From Ezakiella massiliensis (GTDB lineage: Bacteria > Bacillota > Clostridia > Tissierellales > Peptoniphilaceae): a DNA stretch of 64,000 bases. This document shows, piece by piece, positions 42,064-51,422 of this stretch. Both the position numbers and the translations under genes were made by a program. The notes below the pieces were generated by a model. It saw only the letters and a program-made list of their open reading frames with translations, was not told where the DNA came from and did no database searches. Position 1 is the stretch's first letter. Every line of letters starts with the position of its first letter. The stretch lies in NCBI RefSeq assembly GCF_900120165.1, contig NZ_LT635475.1, forward strand, positions 1,178,001-1,242,000. Reading direction: 5' to 3'.

Positions 42064-43372
42064 CGACAAAAAAATTGATGAGTATATTGAATTTGTAAAA
42101 AATGGCGACTATGTAGAGGACTTTAAGCACTTGCAAGACTTGGCTTTGAAAAATGACGTGACCTATGACGGCAAGATCGTTCCTTTTACTTATCAGCCGC
42201 TTTTGGTGTCCAAACGCGACAATGATGCCTTTAAATTTATAGTTACTAGGACCAACGAGATCATCCGCAAGATTACTGAAAAATACTTGCACGACGAAAA
42301 ATTCCGGGCGCTTTTTGGCTTTTCAAAAGAGCTGGAAGAGATGATCCTCCACGATCCTCTCTACGAAGTGCCAGTTGCCATTGGTAGGTACGATGTGTTT
42401 TTTAATTCTCTAAGCGACTTTAAATTCTGCGAGATAAATACTGACGGGTCATCAGCCATGAGCGAGGACTCTGGCTTAGCTGAGATTTTTGAAGAGTCCA
42501 AAATCTTCAAGGACTTAAATTGGAATTTAAAATCTTTTGAGCTCTATGATTCATGGGCCCAAAAGTCCTTGGACATCTACGATATGGCGAGGGGCAGTCA
42601 CCAGGGAATTACAGTTGCTATTGTGGACTTCAAGGGGTCAGGCACGCCAAAGGACTTTGTGAAATTTAAAGCTGCCTATGAAAAGGCAGGACTAAAGGCA
42701 ATTATCGCCGATATGGAAGACTTAGTTTACGATGCAAATGAAAATGCCCTAAAATTTGACGGTCAAAAGATCGACATGGTTTACAGGCGGGCTGTCACCA
42801 GCGAAATCATGGAAAAATATAATGATTCAAAGGCCTTTATCGACGCTTATTTAAACGACGCCTTTATTTCAATCGGGTCCTTTAGGTCGCAGATCGCCCA
42901 CAACAAGACCTTCTTTGAAGTCCTCCACCGCGAGGATGTCAAAGATGATATGGACATCGAAGACGTCATGTTTATAGAAGAGCATATTCCTTTTACAGCT
43001 AAGTTCCAGGGCGACGATGAATTTTTCGAAGAGATTGTCAGGGACAGGGCAAAGTATATCTTTAAGCCGAATGACCTGCGTGGGGCACGGGGAGTTTTTG
43101 TGGGCAGCGAATACTCTGAAGACGAATTTAGGGAAAAGGCAAAAGAAGTTTATAATAAGGACTTTATCTACCAAGAATATGTAGAGAAAAAATTTGTGAA
43201 ATTTATTGAGCTGGACGAAAATGATGAGTGGCATGTGGTTGAACGGGCCAATATGCTGGGACTTTTCTCCTACAACGAAGCTTTCAAGGGCATCTACGGC
43301 CGCTTTGGCATAGATAACATTATAGGATCGGCCAGGGAGTACATCGCAGCACCAGCTTTTAAATACGAATAG
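42056..43372 (+). CDS. ATP-grasp ligase of glutathionylspermidine-synthase type
   Basis: A 438-residue protein. I choose ATG 42056 over a TTG at 42053; RBS TTGGAGGA lies inside the upstream gene. FCEINTDGSSAMSED and FKPNDLRGARGVFVG match the GSP_synth ATP-grasp fold, with FIYQEYVEKKF and NIIGSAREYIAAP towards the end. With the GCS-like gene it may join gamma-Glu-Cys to glycine or an amine. It is not a classical GshB or GshF, so the product could be glutathione or another thiol. Confidence 0.75.
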   Translation: MYSDKKIDEYIEFVKNGDYVEDFKHLQDLALKNDVTYDGKIVPFTYQPLLVSKRDNDAFKFIVTRTNEIIRKITEKYLHDEKFRALFGFSKELEEMILHDPLYEVPVAIGRYDVFFNSLSDFKFCEINTDGSSAMSEDSGLAEIFEESKIFKDLNWNLKSFELYDSWAQKSLDIYDMARGSHQGITVAIVDFKGSGTPKDFVKFKAAYEKAGLKAIIADMEDLVYDANENALKFDGQKIDMVYRRAVTSEIMEKYNDSKAFIDAYLNDAFISIGSFRSQIAHNKTFFEVLHREDVKDDMDIEDVMFIEEHIPFTAKFQGDDEFFEEIVRDRAKYIFKPNDLRGARGVFVGSEYSEDEFREKAKEVYNKDFIYQEYVEKKFVKFIELDENDEWHVVERANMLGLFSYNEAFKGIYGRFGIDNIIGSAREYIAAPAFKYE

Positions 43373-43381
43373 GAGCATTTT

Positions 43382-44092
43382 ATGGAAAAGAACGAAGGAG
43401 CAAGGGTCAGAAATATCGTAAAGTCCTACGGATCTGGCAATAGTAAAATCTATGCCAACAATGATATTTCTTTTGATATAAAGAAGGGCGAGCTAACGGT
43501 TATAGTTGGTCCATCGGGCGCCGGCAAGTCGACCATTTTAAATATTTTGGGCGGCATGGACAGGCCGGACTCTGGGCAAATTATTGTGGATGGCGAAGAC
43601 ATTTCCCAGGCCACAGACGCCGAGCTTACCAATTACAGGAGGTACAAGATTGGTTTTGTCTTCCAATTTTACAACCTCATCAACAACTTAACAGCCAAGG
43701 AAAATGTGGAACTGGCCAGCCAAATTGTAGAAAATTCAATTCCTGCAGAGGAAATTTTGGCCCAAGTTGGTTTGGACAAGCGGATGGATAACTTCCCTTC
43801 GCAACTTTCTGGCGGCGAGCAGCAACGCTGTTCAATCGCAAGGGCCTTGGCAAAACGCCCGTCAATTTTACTTTGCGACGAGCCAACGGGGGCACTCGAT
43901 TATCACACGGGCAAGCAAATTTTAAAGCTCCTCCAAGACACGGCCAGAAAGACCAATACAACTGTTGTAATTATCACCCACAACACCGCCATTACCCCAA
44001 TAGCCGACAAGGTTATAGAGATTTGGGATGCCAAAGTGAGGAACATTTACGAGAACGAAAATCCCGTAGATATTGAAACGATTGAATGGTGA
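43382..44092 (+). CDS. MacB/LolD-type ABC transporter ATP-binding protein
   Basis: A 236-residue ATPase with Walker [10 protein letters not shown], signature LSGGEQQR, Walker [13 protein letters not shown] and ITHN. The [11 protein letters not shown] form and the nearby FtsX-type permease place it in the MacB/LolD/FtsE group that drives mechanotransmission rather than simple transport. RBS AGGAG precedes the ATG. It is probably co-transcribed with the thiol genes (nine bases between). Confidence 0.87.
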   Translation: MEKNEGARVRNIVKSYGSGNSKIYANNDISFDIKKGELTVIVGPSGAGKSTILNILGGMDRPDSGQIIVDGEDISQATDAELTNYRRYKIGFVFQFYNLINNLTAKENVELASQIVENSIPAEEILAQVGLDKRMDNFPSQLSGGEQQRCSIARALAKRPSILLCDEPTGALDYHTGKQILKLLQDTARKTNTTVVIITHNTAITPIADKVIEIWDAKVRNIYENENPVDIETIEW

Positions 44093-44096
44093 TTTT

Positions 44097-47000
44097 ATGA
44101 AGAAAAAAGCACTCTTAAAAGATATGTTAAGAGAGATCAAGAAAACACGCACCAGATTTTTATCCATAACAGCAATGATTATGGTGGGCGTGTTTGTTTT
44201 GGTGGGATTAAAAGTTACGGGCCCGGCCATGAGGGACAACGCGACCATGCACGCCGACAGGCAAAATATGTACGACATAAAAGTCGTGGGGCCGGTGGGC
44301 ATTGACGACGAGGACATAAGGCTCATAAAGGGCGTTGACGGGATTAAAGAACTCTATGCCGGCTACTCGGTTGATCTCAATTGGCCCGATGAAAAAATAA
44401 ATATCAAACTAGAGTCGCTGAGCAATGATATTTCTGTGCCTGAAGTTATCGAAGGCCGCCTACCTGAAAAGACAGGCGAAATTTTAATTGAGGCAGTAAA
44501 CACTTTTGATCATATAAAGATTGGCGATCAAGTTGAATTTGCCAAGGAAGTTGACAAGTTCAAGGAAGACGACGATCCAGATTCCCTCAAGACTTATACT
44601 TACACGGTCGTGGGCAAGGCCATCTCGACCGACTATATTATGCAGGGGCTCAAGGGCGTTAGCTACAAGTCGGGGACCAGTATTGGGACCATCGGCTATA
44701 TAACAGAAGAAAATTTTAACGAGGCAGATTATAGTTTTGTAAAATTAAGGCTGGAGGAAATCGCTGGGAAAAATCCAGAGTCCTCGGCCTATATTAATCA
44801 CGCTCGTGAAAAGAAATCTGAAATAAAAGACCTGCTTGCACCGCGGTCTGCTATAAAATTCCAAGAGCTCAAGGATAAAAATCTCAAAAAAATCCGCGAT
44901 AGCGAAGCCGATATTAAGGACGCCAAGGACCAGATTGCAGACGCCGAAGGCAAGTTTAATGATGCCGAGAGAAAATTGGCAGACGCCAAGATCAAATTGG
45001 ACGACGGGCAAAAGAAGATTGCCCAGGGCAAGCGCGACTTGGCCAAGGGCGAGGCTGATGCCAGAAAAGAAATGGCAGACGCCCAAGCCAAGATTGACGA
45101 CGGCAAAATCCAATTGGCCGATGCCAAAAAAGAATTGGCCGACCACGAAGCTGATTACAATGACGGATTAAAAAAATACAAGGACGGATTAAAAAAATAC
45201 GAAGACGGGGTCAAAGAACTTGACGACAACGAAAGAAAAATAAAGCGCGGCCTTAGAGAAGTTGAAAACGGCAAGGCTCAAGCAAATATGGGGCTCAGCC
45301 AGGCCCAAGCGGCTCTTGGTCAAATCGATGCAGGTATTGGCCAAATCGATGGGGCCATTGGCCAGCTGAGTGCCATCCCCCAAGGGGCACCCGGCTACGA
45401 GGAAGCCCAAGGGCAAATCGCAGGGCTCCAGGGGCAAAAGCAAGCCTTGATTAGTCAGAGGGCCCAAGCAGAAGCAGGGATTGCCTCTGCCAGCGCAGGT
45501 TTATCTGAAGCCCAACAAGCTGAGACCGATTTAAAAAATAAATTAAAATTGATAAATGAAGCTAGGGAAAAGCTTCCTGAAGAAAAGAAAAAACTCGACG
45601 ATGCCAAAAAAGACTTGGACGAGGGCAAGGAAAAGCTCGATGACGCCAAGGATAGGCTGGCCAGAGAAGAAAAGAAATTGCTGGACGGCGAGGCCGAATT
45701 AAAATACGCCGAGGCCAAGCTCACACGCGAAATCAAAAAGGGCAATGACAAGATTGCCGACACCATTATCCAGTATAACGAAGGCAACCGCGAGTACATC
45801 GAGGGCAAGGCCGAGTACGACGAAAAGCTGGCTGACTTTAACAAGAAAAAGAAGGACGCCCTGGTGGACATTGCCGACGGCGAAAAGAAAATCGCCGACG
45901 CCAAGGAGATTATCAGAAACCTAAACGAGCCACACTTTGCAGTTCAAACCAGGAGGGACAACGACGCACTTTACTTTATGTACGAATCTGCCAATAACTT
46001 GGACTATGTTTCCTGGATTTTCCCCGTATTTTTCTTCTTCATCGCAGTCTTGGTTTCAGTTGCAACCATGACGCGGATGATTGAAGAGGACAGGATTGAC
46101 ATCGGGACCTACAAGGCCCTGGGCTACGGCAAGATGGATATCTACCAAAAATATATTCTCTACGGACTGATTTCCAGTTTGATCGGCGGCATTATTGGCG
46201 CCTCACTGGGGTCGACCCTATTGCTAAAAGCAATTTACAAGGCCTATAGCGCTTCATTCGTCATTAAAAAATTGCAAATCACCCCATCTATTGGCATAAA
46301 TATTACGGCCATCATGGTTGGAGTTTTGGCAAATGTGCTTACTATAATCTTGGTTATCAAGAGGACTCTGAAGGAAAATGCAGCCAGCCTCTTGAGGCCG
46401 AAGGCTCCAAAGAAGGCCAAGAAGATTTTGATAGAAAAAATCCCCTTTATTTGGAATCGTTTGAGCTTCCTAAACAAGGTAACTCTTAGAAATGTTTTCC
46501 GCTACAAGTCTAGAATGTTTATGACCATCTTTGGCGTGGCTGGCTGTACGGGATTAATTTTCCTGGGCTTCTCACTCAAGGAAGCCATTGGCGGCATGGA
46601 CAAGCACCAATTCGAAGACGTCTACACTTACCAAGTTACGATTACGACCGACAAATCTTTACCAAAAGACGGCCTTGATGACCTGCAAAAGTTTTTGGAC
46701 TCTGACGATGTCGAGGCCTATACCAAGATGCACATGGACCAACTTCTATTGGAAGCCGAAGAAGGCAAGGACCAACAAGTTCAACTCATGGTTCCGGAAA
46801 ATCCAGAGGATTTCGCCAACTTCGTTCACTTGAAGAGGGAAATTTATTTGAAGAAGCCAGTCGAATTGAATTTAGACCGGCCGCTTATGAGTCGGAAATT
46901 GCAAAATTATTTGACCGACGGCAAGCTGACCTTGCAGGATTCAAATCTGCAAGACTTCCAAGTGGCAATAGATCCGGCAGACTGGTTTGACTTCTACATT

Positions 47001-47600
47001 GGCCACGCCCTAGTCATGACTAAGGCCGATTATGAAAAATTCTTTGGTGAGGACTTCGAGGCAAATGCTTACGCAGTAAAATTAAAGGACCCAAAGGCCT
47101 CAGCGAAAGCAATCGAAGGCCTCCGCGATAATACATCGATTCTCACCATCACCAACTTCGACGACCACCTAAAGATCATCGAAGACTGGATGGGATCAAT
47201 CAGGATAATCACTGTGGTCATCCTGCTCTGCGCAGCAGCCCTGGCCTTTGTCGTTTTGTACAATCTAACAAATATAAATATCAGCGAAAGGATGAGAGAG
47301 CTCTCAACCGTAAAAGTTTTGGGCTTTAACTCCAAAGAGCTAACCAATTATGTTTACAAGGAAACCATAATGCTTTCAGTCCTAGGAATCCTCGTCGGAT
47401 TTTTGGTCGGCTGGGGCATGCTTGGTGTCGTCAGCGAAATCCTAAGCCCCGATGACATACAGATGAATTTATTATTGACTTATAAACCGTATCTATTCTC
47501 GGCCACAATTACCATGGTCTTTGTATTTTTGATCAGAGGAATTGTGGTAAGGCAGTTGAGGGAGATTGATATGGTGTCGTCTTTGAAATCCTACGAGTGA
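44097..47600 (+). CDS. Giant FtsX-type ABC permease with coiled-coil domain
   Basis: A 1167-residue membrane protein. The start is ATG 44097; a TTG at 44073 inside the ATPase gene is less likely. One N-terminal helix (~residues 18-38) is followed by an extracytoplasmic MacB-like domain and a very long Ala/Asp/Lys-rich coiled coil (residues ~255-620, many KLDDAKKDLDEGKEKL-like heptads). Then come three helices of a first FtsX domain (~640-770), a second extracytoplasmic domain and a C-terminal FtsX domain (~1045-1160). The coiled coil could bridge the wall or bind a partner protein. Cargo unknown. Confidence 0.85.
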   Translation: MKKKALLKDMLREIKKTRTRFLSITAMIMVGVFVLVGLKVTGPAMRDNATMHADRQNMYDIKVVGPVGIDDEDIRLIKGVDGIKELYAGYSVDLNWPDEKINIKLESLSNDISVPEVIEGRLPEKTGEILIEAVNTFDHIKIGDQVEFAKEVDKFKEDDDPDSLKTYTYTVVGKAISTDYIMQGLKGVSYKSGTSIGTIGYITEENFNEADYSFVKLRLEEIAGKNPESSAYINHAREKKSEIKDLLAPRSAIKFQELKDKNLKKIRDSEADIKDAKDQIADAEGKFNDAERKLADAKIKLDDGQKKIAQGKRDLAKGEADARKEMADAQAKIDDGKIQLADAKKELADHEADYNDGLKKYKDGLKKYEDGVKELDDNERKIKRGLREVENGKAQANMGLSQAQAALGQIDAGIGQIDGAIGQLSAIPQGAPGYEEAQGQIAGLQGQKQALISQRAQAEAGIASASAGLSEAQQAETDLKNKLKLINEAREKLPEEKKKLDDAKKDLDEGKEKLDDAKDRLAREEKKLLDGEAELKYAEAKLTREIKKGNDKIADTIIQYNEGNREYIEGKAEYDEKLADFNKKKKDALVDIADGEKKIADAKEIIRNLNEPHFAVQTRRDNDALYFMYESANNLDYVSWIFPVFFFFIAVLVSVATMTRMIEEDRIDIGTYKALGYGKMDIYQKYILYGLISSLIGGIIGASLGSTLLLKAIYKAYSASFVIKKLQITPSIGINITAIMVGVLANVLTIILVIKRTLKENAASLLRPKAPKKAKKILIEKIPFIWNRLSFLNKVTLRNVFRYKSRMFMTIFGVAGCTGLIFLGFSLKEAIGGMDKHQFEDVYTYQVTITTDKSLPKDGLDDLQKFLDSDDVEAYTKMHMDQLLLEAEEGKDQQVQLMVPENPEDFANFVHLKREIYLKKPVELNLDRPLMSRKLQNYLTDGKLTLQDSNLQDFQVAIDPADWFDFYIGHALVMTKADYEKFFGEDFEANAYAVKLKDPKASAKAIEGLRDNTSILTITNFDDHLKIIEDWMGSIRIITVVILLCAAALAFVVLYNLTNINISERMRELSTVKVLGFNSKELTNYVYKETIMLSVLGILVGFLVGWGMLGVVSEILSPDDIQMNLLLTYKPYLFSATITMVFVFLIRGIVVRQLREIDMVSSLKSYE

Positions 47601-47604
47601 TATT

Positions 47605-47900
47605 TCGCTTTAAATTTGCGGTTAAAATTGCGGCTTTTTGCAGTGTTCGACTTTTTCGTCACTGCGGCGTAGGCTCTACTACGCCTCATTCCTAAAAAGT
47701 CTCAAGCTACAAAAATCCATCAATTTTTCCTCGCAAATTTAGAGAGGGAGAAAGCAAATATTATTTTACAAATGGTATTAATCTTTTAGATCGCTTTGCG
47801 GTTGTAGGGTCCACTTTATGTGGACCGAAAAGCATTGCTTCAAAAGCAAAAATTTGAGGAGAATGTGGTCCGAAAAACATTGGTCTCCCTTGTGGACGGG
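47605..47900. repeat. Fold-back element and GTAG hairpin
   Basis: The fold-back at 47612-47740 runs from AAATTTGCGGTTAAAATTGCG to CCTCGCAAATTT, with a core nearly identical to 9005-9085. The GTAG hairpin GGTCCACTTTATGTGGACC (~47808-47826) is followed by CGAAAAGCATTG. Bases 47900-48004 hold no gene. Confidence 0.7.
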
Positions 47901-48008
47901 AAATGTTTTTAAAATATCATAATCGCAAAATGAAATAATAAATCTCATTTAATGGCGGCTTAATGGTCGCCATTTTTTCTTGGGTTTTCTTATATTTATG
48001 CCTTGTGT

Positions 48009-48014
48009 TATAAT
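48009..48014 (+). promoter_or_regulatory. -10 box of the AAA/nuclease operon
   Basis: TATAAT in the context CCTTGTGTTATAAT, the same 14 bases that precede the membrane-protein gene at 16790. No clear -35 is visible. The transcript start would be near 48020, next to the RBS GGAGGGATGA. Confidence 0.5.
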
Positions 48015-48030
48015 GGGGGCGGAGGGATGA

Positions 48031-48282
48031 ATGGGAACTTTTGATATTATTATGGCCCTGATTGTTGGGGCGGTATTTATTTATTATATTATTTCGGGCT
48101 TGGCCAAGGAATATTTGGTTCAGATGACATGGGTTTTGGCTATTTATTTTTTGATCAGGGTTTTTGTGGGCTTGGAGGACTTGGAGATTTTAAATAGGAT
48201 TGACAAGTTTGTGGCCTTTGTTATGATGATTTTGTGGGTTCAAAAATATAAGTACTTAAAGGAGGGGTCAGATGAGGATTGA
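48031..48282 (+). CDS. Small membrane protein of a candidate defence operon
   Basis: 83 residues with two to three hydrophobic segments (residues ~5-25, 30-47 and 62-72) and a charged C-terminus (KYLKEGSDED). I do not recognise a family. It overlaps the ATPase gene by 11 bases, so the three genes are translationally linked. A membrane-located effector or anchor is possible, as small membrane proteins often accompany abortive-infection ATPases; this is inference. Confidence 0.65.
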   Translation: MGTFDIIMALIVGAVFIYYIISGLAKEYLVQMTWVLAIYFLIRVFVGLEDLEILNRIDKFVAFVMMILWVQKYKYLKEGSDED

Positions 48283-49171
48283 GATTGAAAATATTGGCAA
48301 GATTAGGCGGGCGGATGTAGATTTATCGACGGTGGCGGTTTTGGCTGGGGAAAATAACTCCGGCAAATCGACGGTGGGCAAGGTTTTGTATTCCATTGCC
48401 AGGGCTATGGACGAGTGCGCGGACTTAGGAGTTAAGCTCAGCGAAGACTTTGACGAGGTCCTCCGTTTTGAGGCGGACAAGGGGTCTGTTAAGATTGAAG
48501 GCGACATGGTTTGCGACTTGCAAGTGGATGATGATGGACAGATTCATTCTGGAGATTTTTCCAAGGGAGATTTTAATTTTATTTATATTGACGATCCAAA
48601 TATTTTGGATTTTAAGGTTGGGGCTCCTTATTTGCCGGAGGTTTTAAACTCCAGGCGGATTGATTTAATAAATATGCTGGCCAGTAAAAATGGTCAGGGC
48701 TTTGCCAGCGAGAGGATAAACGCCCTGGTCGATGGCGATTTGATTATAAAAAATAACGAGTTTTTCTACAGCAAAAACGAGGGGCTTTCCATGCACAACA
48801 CCTCGTCGGGCCTCAAGATGTTTTTAATTTTGAAAACTCTTTTTGCCAATGGCTGGGTGGGCAACAAGTCAGTTCTGATTTTTGACGAGCCCGAGGTCCA
48901 TCTTCATCCCGAGTGGCAGCTGGTCTTTGCCAAGACCTGCATTGACCTGGTGAAAAAATACCAGGCCAGGATTTTACTAAACACCCACAGCCCGTATTTG
49001 GTCGAGGCCTTTGAGGTTTATTCTGCCAAGGAAAAATTAAATGCCAAATTTTATCTGACCGAAAATTCCGAGGACTTTGCAGACATTGTCGACGTGACCA
49101 AGGATATCGACCTAATTTACAAGGGCCTGGCTCAGCCTTTTTCTAAGCTGGAAGCTGAGGCCTATGAATAA
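48272..49171 (+). CDS. AAA-family (ABC/SMC-like) ATPase
   Basis: 299 residues. Walker A GENNSGKST is at residues 26-34, preceded by a short N-terminal strand as in AAA_15/AAA_21 ATPases. Later come an ABC-signature-like NTSSGLKMFL, Walker B SVLIFDEPEVHLHPEWQ and the H-loop NTHSPYLVEA. It lacks a TOPRIM domain, so it is not a full OLD nuclease. It overlaps the next gene, a small nuclease-like protein, by eight bases. ATPases of this type with adjacent nucleases form several anti-phage systems. RBS AAAGGAGGGG. Confidence 0.82.
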   Translation: MRIEIENIGKIRRADVDLSTVAVLAGENNSGKSTVGKVLYSIARAMDECADLGVKLSEDFDEVLRFEADKGSVKIEGDMVCDLQVDDDGQIHSGDFSKGDFNFIYIDDPNILDFKVGAPYLPEVLNSRRIDLINMLASKNGQGFASERINALVDGDLIIKNNEFFYSKNEGLSMHNTSSGLKMFLILKTLFANGWVGNKSVLIFDEPEVHLHPEWQLVFAKTCIDLVKKYQARILLNTHSPYLVEAFEVYSAKEKLNAKFYLTENSEDFADIVDVTKDIDLIYKGLAQPFSKLEAEAYE

Positions 49172-49730
49172 TTTATTTGAAAAGAATTTACGAACCCTCA
49201 AAGATATTTCAATTGATAACCACGATCCATCTAATCCCGAATACATGACCGAGTCAGACGAGATGGCCGTGGACTTTGACCGGGTCAAGGAAGATTATGT
49301 ATATGAAAAGGAATTATATTATCATCCCAAGTCTGCGGACGCTCTTGTAGACCGTGACGGAAAGCTCACTATGATCGAGTTTAAAAACGGAACTGTCGAC
49401 AGGGACTTGGTCCGTGACATCAGGGAAAAAATGCTGACCTCGGCACTAATTTATTCGGACATTACTGGCAGGGACCTGGAATTTATTAGGTCGACCATGG
49501 ATTTTATTCTGGTTTACAATTACGACAAAAATCCCTTCAAGGCCAACAAGGTTTCCAATTCCTTTTACAAGGACCAATTGAAGCGGGGGATTTTTAAAAA
49601 GGCCAAGCTCCGCTATAGGCAATTTGGACTGGACCAGTACGAGGGCTTTGTCTACAAGAATGTTTACACCTATTCTATGAGAGATTTTCGCCAGGAATTT
49701 ACAGGCGACAACAATAAATCAGATGATTAA
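49164..49730 (+). CDS. PD-(D/E)XK nuclease-like partner protein
   Basis: 188 residues with KSADALVDRDGKLTMIEFKN: Asp59, Glu72 and Lys74 fit the D-x(n)-E-x-K core of the PD-(D/E)XK superfamily, with the expected hydrophobic strands (ADALV, LTMIEF). The preceding helix carries Glu residues, and FILVYNYD may be the next core strand. I recognise no named family. Its position immediately after an AAA ATPase, with overlap, suggests a two-component effector. A terminator follows directly. Confidence 0.6.
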   Translation: MNNLFEKNLRTLKDISIDNHDPSNPEYMTESDEMAVDFDRVKEDYVYEKELYYHPKSADALVDRDGKLTMIEFKNGTVDRDLVRDIREKMLTSALIYSDITGRDLEFIRSTMDFILVYNYDKNPFKANKVSNSFYKDQLKRGIFKKAKLRYRQFGLDQYEGFVYKNVYTYSMRDFRQEFTGDNNKSDD

Positions 49731-49736
49731 TAAGAC

Positions 49737-49769
49737 AAAAAAGCAAGAGATTTTTCTCTTGCTTTTTTG
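49737..49769 (+). terminator. Terminator of the AAA/nuclease operon
   Basis: AAAAGCAAGAG..CTCTTGCTTTT followed by TTGATG. Confidence 0.85.
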
Positions 49770-49799
49770 ATGTCTTGAAATTGAAAAATAAAAATAAAT

Positions 49800-49876
49800 C
49801 ACCCTCGAACCCTCAACCGAGTTGAACCCGGTATCGAGCCCGAAATGTCCACCATAAAGGATGGACGCTACACGAA
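49800..49876. repeat. CTCGA-type hairpin and reverse GTAG hairpin
   Basis: CTCGAACCCTC..TCGAGCCCGA (~49803-49842) is followed by GTCCACCATAAAGGATGGAC-GCTAC (~49846-49870). Confidence 0.6.
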
Positions 49877-49887
49877 TTTTTCATAAT

Positions 49888-50388
49888 TTATTTTCTTACA
49901 TAGGTTACGTATTTAAAATGCAGGCCGATGTCTTCCATCATTTGAGATTCTTCGGCGATGACAAAGCCATGGTCTTCGGGGTCGCCTATGCCCGTGTCGG
50001 CATCGAAGGTCTCAAAGACCCGGGTCATGAGAATTTTTGTAATATCCGGATAGAGCTTCTTGGTTAGGCTTGCCCCACCCACAAAATAACCGTCGGGGTC
50101 ATTCATGAGTTCCTTTTTAAACTCGTCGAAGTCGTGGATGACCTTGTCGGCCTTGGGAACCTCGCCCCGTGACAAAACGATTATCCGCCTGCCTTTGAGT
50201 GGCCCCATATCGTCAAAGGTCTTCCGTCCGCAATACAAATTTTTCCCCATGGTAATTTCCTTGTAGCGGGCCAGGTCCTTTGGTATGTGAAAGAGCATGG
50301 TCCCGTCCTTGCCAATATTAAAATTGCCGTCGCAGGCCATTATCAGGGTTATTTGCTTTGAAAGCCCACTATTATGTCCATGTTCCAT
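49888..50388 (-). CDS. Dihydrofolate reductase
   Basis: A 166-residue DHFR (ITLIMACDGNFNIGKDGTMLFHIPKDLARYKEIT, then MGKNLYCGRKTFDDM and YFVGGASLTKKL, then the C-terminal strands). It reduces dihydrofolate to tetrahydrofolate with NADPH. The only in-frame start is ATG 50388, inside the upstream CDF gene, giving a 40-base overlap and a slightly extended N-terminus (MEHGHNSGLSKQ) relative to typical DHFRs. Confidence 0.88.
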   Translation of the reverse strand: MEHGHNSGLSKQITLIMACDGNFNIGKDGTMLFHIPKDLARYKEITMGKNLYCGRKTFDDMGPLKGRRIIVLSRGEVPKADKVIHDFDEFKKELMNDPDGYFVGGASLTKKLYPDITKILMTRVFETFDADTGIGDPEDHGFVIAEESQMMEDIGLHFKYVTYVRK

Positions 50389-51422
50389 TCCTTGTCGTCC
50401 TCCTTCTTTAAAATTTCCACTGCTTGACTTTTGATATCTTCTTTTGAATGCAGGTCGTCTTCGTTAATGGCCAGGGTTACATAATTTTCCTTGTCCATAA
50501 TGAGGTCATAGACGCCCATAACTCCGTCGATATTTTTCAAAAGCCTCTTAATATGGAGGAGCTTGGTGTCTTGGATAAGGGGCTCAACGTGGACGACCAG
50601 GTCGATGTTTGCGGTCTGCCTCAAATTGGCAGTGATCATTTCGATTTCGTTGTGGACCTCCTTGACCGTGAGATTGGGGTCGACTTCCACGTCCGCAGTC
50701 GCGATGACCTTGCCCATGGACTGTCTGTCAACATAAATATCGTGAACGTTCTTAATTAAACCTGACTCGTTTAAAGCTTGGACAATCGTATCTATGTCAC
50801 TGGCCATTGGACTTGGCCCAACAAGCGGCGTGACCGTATCCTTCAAAGTTTCGTAGGCTTGGTAGAGGATAAGGATTGAAATCAAAATCCCTAGGCTTGC
50901 GTCCAGCCATTCGTGGCCGGCAAAGAAAAATGACGAGACCAGGATAAAAGATGAGATAATTATATCCATGAGGGCGTCTTGGCGGTTGGCCACAAAAATT
51001 GTCGCCCCGTGTTTCTTGTATTCGATATGATTGAGATAGACAAAGCCTGCCTTCAATACGATTGATAAAATCAAAAAGGCCCTGCCAATGGTATCCACAT
51101 CAGGCGTCCGCGGATGGATCAAAACCTTGACCGAGGATATAAAAAATTGAATGCCCACAACAGCCGTAAAAATTGCAATCACAAAGCCTGCAATGTATTC
51201 AGCCCGGGCGTGGCCGTAAGGGTGGTCCTTGTCGATGGGCTTTTTGGATAATTTAATTCCAATATAAGTGACAACGCCTGTTATCGAGTCGCAGGCGTTG
51301 TTAATTCCGTCAGTAAAAAGAGAAATGGACTGGCTAATGAGCCCTAAGATAATTTTTGGAATGGCGATAATCAGGTTCATGATGATCCCGATTAGGCCGA
51401 CTTTTTCTCCGCTATTATTCAT
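50349..51422 (-). CDS. Cation diffusion facilitator (CDF) transporter
   Basis: A 357-residue CDF transporter with six membrane helices. LFTDGINNACDSITG carries the helix-2 metal-site residues, HPYGHARAEY the cytoplasmic loop, and the C-terminal ~150 residues form the cytoplasmic dimerisation domain. It exports divalent cations such as zinc, iron or manganese. It overlaps the DHFR gene (downstream) and the membrane-protein gene (upstream) on the minus strand, forming an operon. Confidence 0.87.
   Translation of the reverse strand: MNNSGEKVGLIGIIMNLIIAIPKIILGLISQSISLFTDGINNACDSITGVVTYIGIKLSKKPIDKDHPYGHARAEYIAGFVIAIFTAVVGIQFFISSVKVLIHPRTPDVDTIGRAFLILSIVLKAGFVYLNHIEYKKHGATIFVANRQDALMDIIISSFILVSSFFFAGHEWLDASLGILISILILYQAYETLKDTVTPLVGPSPMASDIDTIVQALNESGLIKNVHDIYVDRQSMGKVIATADVEVDPNLTVKEVHNEIEMITANLRQTANIDLVVHVEPLIQDTKLLHIKRLLKNIDGVMGVYDLIMDKENYVTLAINEDDLHSKEDIKSQAVEILKKEDDKEWNMDIIVGFQSK

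Noticed and set aside
45455..45904. 149-codon Ser/Ala-rich frame opposite the FtsX coiled coil
   Set aside because: A complement of Lys/Asp/Ala heptads; an artefact of codon composition.
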